Source of the DNA: Pholiota molesta
Taxonomy: Eukaryota; Basidiomycota; Agaricomycetes; Agaricales; Strophariaceae
Assembly: GCA_014925825.1 (NCBI GenBank)
Contig: JACGCK010000110.1
Span: 62,001-126,000, forward strand
DNA length: 64,000 bases
Direction: 5' to 3'
The translations under genes and the position numbers were made by a program. Shown in pieces: positions 11,856 through 20,458 of this stretch (its first letter is position 1; each line of letters opens with the position of its first letter). The notes beneath the pieces are model-generated. The model did not search any database. It had not been told where the DNA came from and saw only the letters and a list, made by a program, of their open reading frames with translations.

Positions 11856-14251
11856 CTAAAGCAAAGCCAACTTCTCCATCAACACCGCCTTCCCCTTCAC
11901 CTCGCTCTCCTCCAGCTGCTGCACCACCTCCGGCGCGCCGAACCACGCTTTCACCTTCTGCCGTCCGTAGGTCTGCTCCCCGCGCAGGAGCGCCTCGCAC
12001 AGCTCCGCCACGATGAAGGCGCCGTTGCCGTTCCCCACGCACATGGCGACGGTGGGCTCTTGGCCTACGATGCGCACGAACTTGTCCGCGAACGCGGAGG
12101 AGTCCCACGCGGTGCTGGGCACGCGCTCGACGGTTTTGGTGGTGTGGTTGTAGTGCCCTCCTTGTAGAAGTGCTTTGTACAGACGGGATGTTGGGGGGAG
12201 ATCGATGGGGTGGGGGTCTGATATTGATGGAGAAGCTAGGGTCTTCAGTAGCATGTCAATGGCATCGGATTTATCTGAACAACATCATTCAGTCAGAGCG
12301 CCTCCGGGATATTGACAATTCCTCAACGTACCTCCTTCACCATAGAGCATAATCTCCGCTACGATGAGACACCCGGTAGGTTCCCGAATGAGTGTTTCTC
12401 CCGACTCCTGGACCCACTTGATGAGCTCGTCACTTGCCGCCTTTCGCACCTCCTCCTCCCTGCTCTCTGGGCTCTTCTTACTCGTCCGCGCCCGAATGTC
12501 GTCCGTTTCCGCCAACGACGCAATCTGCGCCGGCGTGAAATGGCGCCGTGTGCGCGGAACGAGGAGGTACATCAGGCTGCGGCGGCCTTGCGATGTCGGG
12601 TATAGTTTCGTGGCGGATGCGGTAATGAGGGATATGAGACTCTTCGACATGAGTTTGGTATCACTGAGGGATGGCTGAGTATGCTTGACAGATAGTGTAT
12701 AAAGATGGAAATGACTGACTCGATGACATCGAGAGCGGTGAAAAGGACAAGTTGCGCTTCATCATCGAGACACATCCGCTCGATATGGGCTTTTAGGACT
12801 TTCAAAATTTGTTTTCGGTCCTAAAATTAAAATTCCGTTGGTCAGAATGAAATAGTATGCGCAAAGAGAAAGACGTACTTTTGCAGTTCCTTGGGCGAGG
12901 AATTCGCGAACGACACGACTGCCATCCCTAGTATGCACCATCTCCGCAAGTACTTCTTGACAGCTACGATTTGGGTCAACGGTGAAAGGCAGTCTCAAGA
13001 AAGGAAGCAGACCTACCTATCAAACGTCTCGCGCCTGAGCTTTTCTTGCTCAACCTCCTCAAAAGTATTGACCGCCATCAAATACTCCCATAGCGCACGA
13101 TGTACAACCGCATGGGTGACTGCACCCTTATCAGAATTGTTAAAGCTAATAACCCAAGGAGTCAGTTTAGAGTCTTCCCAGATAGCACAAAAAAAAAAAC
13201 GCACATCGTAATAAGGTTATCCTTAACCGCGCCCAAGATCCTCCGTTTCCGCTCAATATCGGCGCCTTCCAGAACACCGCTAAGGCCCTTTTTCGCGCGC
13301 TCTTTATCCTCCTCGCTGCCGGTGGTAAAGCTGAACAAGGCGGCCTCTTTGCCGTAGAACTCGCGCAGCAATATCGTCCGTTCATAGGCGTTGGCGTACA
13401 GCTCGAAGGCATCGGCGAGCACCGAGGATGCTTCGCGGTGGAGCAGCATTCGGAGAACATGCGATTGGAATTCGAATAGGATGGAGGTACGATGCGTGGG
13501 GCAGAATCGGATGAGTTTGGTTACGAGAAACTATGTTGTAGCATGTCGGTAAACACAGTCCAAGAAAGAAAGAAAAAGGAGGAAAGTAAGCGCACCTTTG
13601 AATACTTGTTCTGCGCCAAATCTTTGTATCTTCCCTTGAGTTCCACCGCAATCTCATCCCTCTCCTTCTGCCCTCCATATTTCACCGCCGTCTGGATGAT
13701 ACGGCTCGCATCATGCTTGAACACAATATCAGTGACCTTCCCGCGGATAACACCCATCAGGTCCTCGATGTGTTTTTGGCGTTCCGCAGCTGGAATATTT
13801 TTCTGTCGGGCGAGCGACCACACTTTCTTGGCGTCGACGAGGAGCGTCGAATGCGGCTTTGCTGCGCGTCGCTGTTCCTGTAATGCCTTTTGGACTTTAT
13901 GAGATTCTCGGGCGGCTGTACCATACGTTGCATTCACAACTATCAGTCTGGCGGTTCCAGGCAAGTAAATGTGATCCATACCATTTGGATCTTTAGGCCG
14001 CTGATCCACCTTGGCGTCCACATCCATCGCCTCATCTGCGTCCTCCTCCTCCCCCAGCATGGGCTCATCATCTGGAATATCATCAGACCCCCCCTCAGAA
14101 TCCGACCCATCGTCGGCAGCCAAGGGTTGGGTAATGGGTCTGCTCCTCTTTTGTCTGCCTTCGCTGTGCTCTCGAGGTGTGCTTTTTTCGGCTTGGGCCC
14201 CGCCTGCGTAGACGCCGCCCGCTTTTTGTTTGATTTTTGGAGGGCAACCAT
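11856..14251 (-). CDS. puf6: PUF6-like pumilio-repeat RNA-binding protein (with CPL domain)
   Basis: Nucleolar RNA-binding protein of the Puf6/PUM3 family, linked to 60S ribosome assembly and, in yeast, to ASH1 mRNA repression. Seen: a Lys-rich start MVALQKSNKKRAAST at 14251; an acidic stretch DDGSDSEGGSDD; then the PUF repeats (RQKHIEDLMGVIRGKVTDIV, FKHDASRIIQTAVKYGG, QKERDEIAVELKGRYKDLAQ, MLLHREASSVLADAFELYAN, TPWVISFNNSDKGAVTHAVV with flanking residues); and a C-terminal CPL-like part ending EKLALL at 11858. Exons are separated by short introns. Oddity: the N-terminal Lys-rich frame and the acidic frame differ by one base between about 14210 and 14100 with no usable intron, so either a base is missing (a poly-A run at about 14190 or a G run is suspect) or the true start is elsewhere. 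The core domains are intact. Confidence 0.85.
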
Positions 14252-15029
14252 TTTTTGGCGGAGGCCTTCCGATAGATAGTTGAATGAGGAGGTGATTCTG
14301 CAGAGATATATCAATTCCAGTTGAGCGCTTTACTTTTTTGTCACGCAGGTGACGAAATAACACGTGACCAGTTGATCTGCTTTGCGTGACGCCGGAACGT
14401 TGCGTTTCTCACTACTTGCTCACTACTGAACGCGTCGCGAGGAAAGCCGTTGGAATCGTTGCTCGAACACTTGGGAGGCCATTCTGACTTGTATAAAGTC
14501 ACCTTATTTAAACTATAATTTACATGTTAGATATCATAGCCTTCATCAAGTGTCAATCAGGTTGAACTTTTTCATAAATTCAATTTCGGCCAATTTACAA
14601 TACACCAAAAAAGCGAAACGGTTATAAAAAATATTAACACCCCGTACATAGCCATAGTTTTTCGCTGCCTTCTTCACCGGCTCGTCAAATCCTGAGGTAC
14701 CGTGTAACAACCGTGTAATAAATATTATTAAAGGGGAACAGAACAAGGGAAATCGACCGGAGGCATGCACCCGGGAGCACACCCGAATTCAACTATCTTC
14801 CAAGCCAGAAAGGCGCAGAAGAACTACCAGTAGGATAGGTTTCGGGTAATGCACTTAGGTAGTACTTAACCGCGATCGCTGTGAAAAGCTTTAAGTAAGC
14901 CGGGAATAGACCTCGAGTGCATCCGCCTCCAGAAGTTTATTCAAGCAAGGCCCGCACGTGTAGAAGTTTGAAGCCCCCGCAATATCTTCTCTGCTACTTG
15001 GAAGCGCATTGCGGTTGTTTTTCTCGAAG
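14252..15029. other. Intergenic region
   Basis: AT-rich sequence between puf6 and the left inverted-duplication arm. A 78-codon frame at 14546-14782 (minus) has no family features and is probably chance. The sequence near 14260-14420 is the likely puf6 promoter. Confidence 0.4.
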
Positions 15030-17363
15030 ATTTCTGGTAGAATGTCAAATTGGAGTTCGCGGCAAAATTGAGTTGAAATGAAAGTCGAAGAGGTGTAAGT
15101 ATATACAACAAGTCGTCAGTTCACCTAATTTAGGGTCCAACAAAAAGTTATTATAGAGTTAATTCGAAAGAATAGTAATCTGCATTCCATACTTTTCTGC
15201 CAACCCCTTCAACAGATCCAGCTCATAAGATTTTGGGCCGCTGGAGGGAGCAAACGAAAGCTTATCGAAAGCGAGCCCGGGTGCGGGTTATTTATAACGC
15301 GCGAAGTCAGCGCATTCGCAATCTCAAACGCCGACGTGCACCACCTATCCTCTAAAACTAAACTATCGAGGTTCGGAAGAAGCGGTGCGCGCTCTGTCGT
15401 TGGTCCATGGCTCGCGAGCGCTGGCAGGATAGATAGGTTTGCACTTATAACTGTAAGCTCGAGGCGAGTCACCGAGGGCAGTGCCGAAAGCACCGAAAAT
15501 ATATTCGAGTTCTCAATCCCAGCTACGTCTTCCTCCAGCACTAGCGAGGAGCGCAATGTCAAACATTTTGGCTGGCATCTCGATCGCTTGATCATCTCCA
15601 GAACCTGCTCGGCGAGAAACGGCAACTTCACAGCGCTGATGGAGAGTTCCTCCAGATTGGGGACGGTGAGGAAGCGGCATATAGCGGATATATAAAACCC
15701 GATGTTGGTAATGCTCAGTTTTCGCAGATGTGGGAGCAGGACCGGCTCGGAGCCAGAATCATCGATAAGGTAGCGGTCACTACGGTCGCTGTCCGTGGAG
15801 AAGGCGATGAGGTTCGGCATGTGCTGCATGATCTCCGTGAACTCGCCCTCGCGGAATAGGTTGCCCTTCGACGTGAAATGTGTGATCTGGGACCACGGAA
15901 CGCGGACATTCTGCAGTGGGTAGACGATGTGCGTCATGTATAGCTCACGAAGGTTTTCCGCATGCTCAAATGCCTCGAGCGGCCACGACTGGGGAAGGAG
16001 TTCCCATTCTTCGACTCGTTTTGTTTCGATACACAGGCGCCGCAAATGGGGCACTCTGTTCTTGGCCAGAGTAAGGTAGTTCTGTGATTTTGTAAATAGA
16101 TTGCCGTTCAGGTATATGTCCTTCCAGCGTTCGGAAAGGGTAAGGAGTGTGTTCCAGATGGGAAGGAGAGTCGGCAAGTCCTTGGCATGGAGGGAGAGCG
16201 TTAAGAGCTCGTTTTTGGATCGAGAAAGACATAGATCAAGAAAATGCTGCGATCCCTCAATGCGTGTGGAGTTTTGGAAGTTAAGACGTATATTTGACCA
16301 CAATCCTGGAACGGAGATCGCCACCGCCCTCCAATACTTGCAAATTTTGCACAGCACCCACGGCATATCATCCCCACTCACACCAGAAATCCCGGGCCAC
16401 TCTAGAATGGCATCCGATGAAACAAACAGGAATATCTCGCCCAGTATCTCCGGTGGGAGCTTACGAATCGGAGACAGAGCAACCTGGTGCTGCGCAAGCG
16501 TTGTTTGCAGTGTGCTGCGGTATTCCTTGAGTGTAGAGAGTATAGCGCGGACCCGGGTTATCTCGTCATCAATGGATGTGAGGGTAGTGTCAATATCGTG
16601 GATGGTTTCTCGAATGGTTTGCTCCTCTTCTGGTGATACCATGAGCGACGAATGGAGCAGCGACGGAGGCAGTGGTAAAATTGTGCGTAGCGGAAATGCA
16701 GCTCTGCTTGAAGGATTACTCATTGACAGAGGGCCGTAATCCATGGCTTCTGTTGGACTGTGAAGCCAGTCAAAAAAGAGTAAGTACGGATTTGAGATGA
16801 ATATTGACGAACCTCATCCTTGGGTAGCTCCTAGTGTTCGCGATGTGTTTCTGGAGTACAGAGGGGGTCAACCCGACATACAAAACCTACAACAAGCTGT
16901 ATAGGTGAAAGGGAATTTCCCGAAATTCGAACATATTACCATCACGTGCATGTAGATCGATTGATCGTTCACGGGCGCTTAGAAGTTGGCGAGAGTGGCA
17001 TAAGGGCGTAACTGGGCCTAAATGTTACATCAGAGTTAGGAGTGTACGAACAGTTTTAATTTACTAAATACAAACAACAGCATTTTACAAAGTGGACGGA
17101 TGCAGCAAGTCTTACAGAAGAGTTACAAACGCATCCGATAGTCGTTTAAAAAACCAATGATATAGATAATTGATATTGAATTAGGGCAAGAGAAAGTTCC
17201 TTCAGAAACAGAGTCGAATCATTCGTTGAATCTAGAAGGACGCAACTTCCACGGATTGTCCTTGTAGATATTCAAATGCGTATACGCGTCCGGCTTGAAC
17301 CCGATCTTCCACTTCACCCCCACCTTCCTTAGTGCCTTCCTTAGCGCGCCCACCTCCTCCGCA
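15030..17363. repeat. Left arm of a large inverted duplication (F-box gene and 3' end of the DUF1917 gene)
   Basis: The reverse complement of this stretch matches 50726-53150 over its length: spacer and 3' flank of the F-box gene, the F-box gene itself, its promoter and the 3' end of the neighbouring DUF1917 gene. Coding identity by eye is roughly 85-90%. The spacer 16745-17218 matches 50873-51457, for example the segment with GTAACTGGGCCTAAATGTTA. Beyond about 15030 the match to the other arm is lost. Confidence 0.85.
15209..16744 (-). CDS. F-box-like protein with LRR-type C-terminus, paralog 1 (frameshifted end)
   Basis: Single-exon gene of 511 codons in the mushroom F-box superfamily; such proteins are thought to act as SCF ubiquitin-ligase adaptors, but the substrate is unknown. 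Seen: a helical heptad region at residues about 37-85 (ETIHDIDTTLTSIDDEITR), then the F-box-like motif SPIRKLPPEILGEIFLFVSS with following CKYWRAVAISVPGLWSNI, then a long Leu-rich region. Compared with the copy at 51458-53032, a run of four C (coding strand) has become three at about 15235-15237, so the frame ends early with QNLMSWIC instead of the paralogs' conserved YELDLLKGLAEKYG end. The undisturbed frame would stop at 15159. The rest of the frame is open, so the protein may still work, or the base may be a sequencing error. Confidence 0.85.
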   Translation of the reverse strand: MDYGPLSMSNPSSRAAFPLRTILPLPPSLLHSSLMVSPEEEQTIRETIHDIDTTLTSIDDEITRVRAILSTLKEYRSTLQTTLAQHQVALSPIRKLPPEILGEIFLFVSSDAILEWPGISGVSGDDMPWVLCKICKYWRAVAISVPGLWSNIRLNFQNSTRIEGSQHFLDLCLSRSKNELLTLSLHAKDLPTLLPIWNTLLTLSERWKDIYLNGNLFTKSQNYLTLAKNRVPHLRRLCIETKRVEEWELLPQSWPLEAFEHAENLRELYMTHIVYPLQNVRVPWSQITHFTSKGNLFREGEFTEIMQHMPNLIAFSTDSDRSDRYLIDDSGSEPVLLPHLRKLSITNIGFYISAICRFLTVPNLEELSISAVKLPFLAEQVLEMIKRSRCQPKCLTLRSSLVLEEDVAGIENSNIFSVLSALPSVTRLELTVISANLSILPALASHGPTTERAPLLPNLDSLVLEDRWCTSAFEIANALTSRVINNPHPGSLSISFRLLPPAAQNLMSWIC

Positions 17364-17905
17364 TCCGTATAGTCGTCCACATACACACATATAACGTGCT
17401 TCTCGCCCTCCTTCCACGTCGACACTTTCGCGAGCCCCTTCTGCCGCTCCGTGCAGACGTGGTACAGCACCTTGCCCCAGAGCACGTCGATCTTCCCGGA
17501 CTCCTGGAACACCATCCACTTCCCCGCGAGGACGTTGTGCGCCTTGGCGATCTCGTCTACGGTCTCGACGGAGACGGTATCCGCGGCGACGAGCGCCTGG
17601 AAGGCCGCTTGGAGCCCCGCGATGTCCGGCGGGGCGCTCGGGCGCTGGCCGCCGCGGTCCCCGACGATCCAGGGCCCGTACTCGAAGGATGTGCGGCTCG
17701 GCGGCCAGCGCGCGAGGAACTTAATGATGTGAGGCTGGGTGGCGGTTTCGGCGGTCCAGGTGGAGTGGAGGTCGGCTGGGGAGGATGGGGGCGCGACGAA
17801 GGTGGGCTTGAGGGGCGCGAAGAGCTGGAATTTGGGGACGGCGGCTATGGCGGGCGGCGCGTCGTCGACGTCCATCATCACGACGTCTTGGGGTACGGAA
17901 TCCAT
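17219..17905 (-). CDS. DUF1917 / C11orf68 (Bles03)-like protein
   Basis: Intronless frame of 228 residues. The central and C-terminal parts match the UPF0696/DUF1917 family, whose fold resembles eIF4E; the cellular role is not established. Seen: acidic start MDSVPQDVVMMDVDD; WTAETATQPHIIKFLARWP; SFEYGPWIVGDRGG; GKWMVFQESGKIDVLWGKV; EKHVICVYVDDYTDAEEV; KVGVKWKIGFKPDAYTHLNI; end NPWKLRPSRFNE. The tryptophans that mark the family (in KWMVF, DVLWGK, VKWKIG) are present. The start at 17905 is the first ATG and gives the usual family length. Its last 49 codons are also found, inverted, at 50726-50872. Confidence 0.85.
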   Translation of the reverse strand: MDSVPQDVVMMDVDDAPPAIAAVPKFQLFAPLKPTFVAPPSSPADLHSTWTAETATQPHIIKFLARWPPSRTSFEYGPWIVGDRGGQRPSAPPDIAGLQAAFQALVAADTVSVETVDEIAKAHNVLAGKWMVFQESGKIDVLWGKVLYHVCTERQKGLAKVSTWKEGEKHVICVYVDDYTDAEEVGALRKALRKVGVKWKIGFKPDAYTHLNIYKDNPWKLRPSRFNE

Positions 17906-18107
17906 TTTAAACCGAATTGGGGTGCAAGATATAGGCCTGGATGCGAACGGTGAATGTGTTATTTGGAAGAGAGCGCAATCTCATCTATGAGATCAGTAAA
18001 TCACCCGCTTCCGAAAACAAGAAGTTTGTTGTAACCGGCCCGTCGCAACTCCGATTCATATCTTACCGACGTTACTTGAACGTTACCGTCTAGTTGTACT
18101 CATCGCT

Positions 18108-19260
18108 TATGGCGGTCCATTTGGGTAAAAATTCCGTAGAAACTTTTTGTATATACGCGAAAACTTCTACATAGAACATTAGTATATTTCCTTTCATTCA
18201 CACATGATTAGTCAAGTTTTAGACATACTTTGACGTGCGCGGAAACCTTTAGTGAGTGCGCGAAAATCTTTCTTCGTGCGCGGAAACTTTTTCGGCCAAT
18301 TTGAGTGTGCGCGTAGAAATCTTTCCCTTCAATACCAGTAATTCACTCGTTTTTGCGTGTTTTGGACTGCGCGTAAATTTTATTAGCAGTGCGCGTAGAA
18401 ATACTGCGCGAGCACTGAGCGCGTAGAAACATTTAGGCCGACATGCCGTGCTGAGGTAATTGATCTCGCTTAAGCTTTGCCGCCATTGCGGCAGCGGAGT
18501 TTAAACCCTCTCCACCTCAGTGGCCTCTGAGTGCTCTGAGCATTTAGGCAAAGAAATTGAAAGCCTAAGGTTGGCCTAAGGGTATGTATCATCTGGGAAT
18601 ACTTTGCTGCCTGTGCTAGAAAAGCAAGAATTGAAGCAAGCTGAGAGCTCAGGCCAAGTCAAGGGTTGCTCAAGGCTGTTTACAGGCTGTTTAACTGGTA
18701 CTGGTATTTATCGGACCTTCTTCATGTACATTACTTCAAATAATCAATTTAAAGGCTGATATATCCTGTAATATTGCGGTTTGCAGGCCCAGGGCTTATT
18801 CCTCGAGCGCCTAAGTACGGAGACGCTCGAGGCTGACAGGCTTCAAACTCCGCTGCCGCACCGGCTGCTCAGCTTAGGCGAGATCAAATTACCTCAGCAC
18901 GGCATGTCGGCCTAAATGTTTCTACGCGCTCAGTGCTCGCTCAGTATTTCTACGCGCACGCAAACATTTCTACGCGCACTGCTAATAAAATTTACGCGCA
19001 GTCATAGACACGCAAAAACGAGTGAATTACTGGTATTGAAGGGAAAGATTTCTACGCGCACACTCAAATTGGCCGAAAAAGTTTCCGCGCACGAAGAAAG
19101 ATTTTCGCGCACTCACTAAAGGTTTCCGCGCACGTCAAAGTATGTCTAAAACTTGACTAATCATGTGTGAATGAAAGGAAATATACTAATGTTCTATATA
19201 GAAGTTTTCGCGCATATACAAAAAGTTTCTACGGAATTTTTACCCAAATGGACCGCCATA
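18108..19260. mobile_element. Foldback DNA transposon / large MITE with long terminal inverted repeats
   Basis: The ends are perfect inverted copies (TATGGCGGTCCATTTGGG at 18108, its complement ending at 19260) and the inverted match runs about 400 bp into each side (18108-18507 and 18845-19260) with few changes. The element is flanked by the direct repeat ATCGCT at 18102-18107 and 19261-19266, a 6-bp target site duplication. Arms contain many spaced copies of a short motif (TTTCTACGCGCACT, TTTCCGCGCAC and variants), the kind of array that transposases bind. The 340-bp middle is AT-richer and codes for nothing obvious, so the element is non-autonomous. The superfamily is unclear: a 6-bp duplication and TAT ends do not match a common family with confidence. 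Confidence 0.88.
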
Positions 19261-19321
19261 ATCGCTCAGCTCACGAAAAAAATGACTGCGATATTGGACG
19301 CAATTGAGGTGAAAAACATAT

Positions 19322-20256
19322 CTACGAGATAGACCTTCGATACCTCATCTCGACCTCCTGGAACACTTCTACACGTTTCGTAACCGCAAACCCCAGTTTC
19401 TCAAACAGCTGAATACTAGGAGTATTAGTATCCGAAATCTTCGTCACTAATGATGTTGGTGGTATCTGCAAAGGAGAGGCTGCAAAAGAATGTGCGTGGG
19501 GCAATGATAGGTCGCCGACGCGGAAGGCCTGGGGCTGGCCTGTAGCGTATCCGAGCATGAGCTGAAGCGCTTCAAGTGCCAGACCTTTTCTCCGGAACGA
19601 AGGCTCTGTGTTTTTTTGTTAGCTAAGTAGCGATTCAACGTGTGCATTCACGACGAACCTGCGATCATAATCTCAACCTCGGCATAAAAATCATCTTCGT
19701 CGTCTTTTGGCGTTGTCGTACTGGGAGATACAGACCGACGATGAGGTGGGACTCCGTATAGAAAGATGTTGACGTCGCCAACCATTGGCAGATGCGCAAG
19801 GCGCTCATCCGTGGGCGCAAGGCGCTCATCCGTGGGCGCAAGTTTTCCAAGGTCCTCTGGCAATTCAAGCGGAGAGTCCACACCGATAGGATAGCGCGAC
19901 AGGATTATGAACGTCAGCTTGTCCTCGTCTTCTTGCCATTTCCCTAGTCCTTCATCAGCTTTGAGGTAACCGAGAACGACGATGCGCTAACCTTGCATTT
20001 CGTATTCCTCTTCCAGGCTAAGTGGCTCGCTGGCGGTGAGCGTGCGCAGTTCCTCACTAAGCATCCACTCGTGGTATTTCTATGCACGCCAGATACAGGC
20101 CAGGGCATGTCGTTCCAAATGGATAAAGTAGGCAGGTTTTCAGCATTTCAGCATGCCAGACTGCAGCGGTAGCGCACGCACAGGGACATGCTCCGCTCGA
20201 TATGGGACGAGGACTATTCTGGAGCCAACAATCACGGTGCCGATGTTGACTTTCAT
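19322..20256 (-). CDS. NAT9-like GNAT N-acetyltransferase
   Basis: GNAT-fold acetyltransferase of the N-acetyltransferase 9 family. Start at 20256: MKVNIGTVIVGSRIVLVPY, continuing RAEHVP, spliced (donor GTGCGT, acceptor ATAG) to KYHEWMLSEELRTLTASEPL and SLEEEYEMQ, then WQEDEDKLTFIIL, the typical NAT9 order. The central part has GDVNIFLYGVPP and EVEIMIA; the acetyl-CoA motif RRKGLALEALQLMLGY is present and the C-terminus SIQLFEKLGFAVTKRVEVFQ is conserved, ending at 19322. A seven-residue duplication LAPTDER LAPTDER (21-bp direct repeat at about 19797-19841) lies in a loop. It is transcribed away from the first UTP7 copy with only about 200 bp between starts. This is the only complete copy; broken first-exon pieces recur at about 29.4, 38.5 and 47.7 kb. 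Confidence 0.88.
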
Positions 20257-20458
20257 TACAGGCAGAAAACAAGGCCGTAGAATTCGATGTAAGAGATGGT
20301 GGGGCAATACAAGTTGAATACAAGCCCTTGCGAGCCTACGATCCTTGCTGCAGAAAAGATCCCGGGCCGGCGCCCAAAATTCCCACCCTCCGCGAATATC
20401 GAAATTTGCCGTTCTTAGCGCTTGCTGCTAGACCACATCGCAGTCAAATCACGGCGAG
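20257..20458. promoter_or_regulatory. Bidirectional promoter between NAT9-like gene and UTP7 copy 1
   Basis: The 202 bp between the two divergent ATGs must hold both promoters. The part from about 20340 to 20458 (containing CCCGGGCCGGCGCCCAAAAT and TTCTTAGCGCTTGCTGCTAG) is conserved upstream of all four UTP7 copies, which marks it as the functional UTP7 promoter. No TATA box is visible. Confidence 0.6.

Noticed and set aside
14546..14782. 78-codon minus-strand frame
   Set aside because: Lies in AT-rich intergenic DNA; no motif, and nothing similar elsewhere in the window.
16101..16739. Plus-strand frame of 212 codons opposite F-box paralog 1
   Set aside because: Shadow of the F-box gene; the sense strand carries the recognisable F-box motif and the paralogs conserve only that frame.
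17396..17953. Plus-strand frame of 185 codons opposite the DUF1917 gene
   Set aside because: Low-complexity antisense frame; the minus strand has the conserved family residues.
18108..19260. Reading the foldback element as a CRISPR-like or satellite array because of its repeated CGCGCA motifs
   Set aside because: Motif spacing is irregular, the two halves are inverted copies and a target duplication flanks it; a transposon explains everything.
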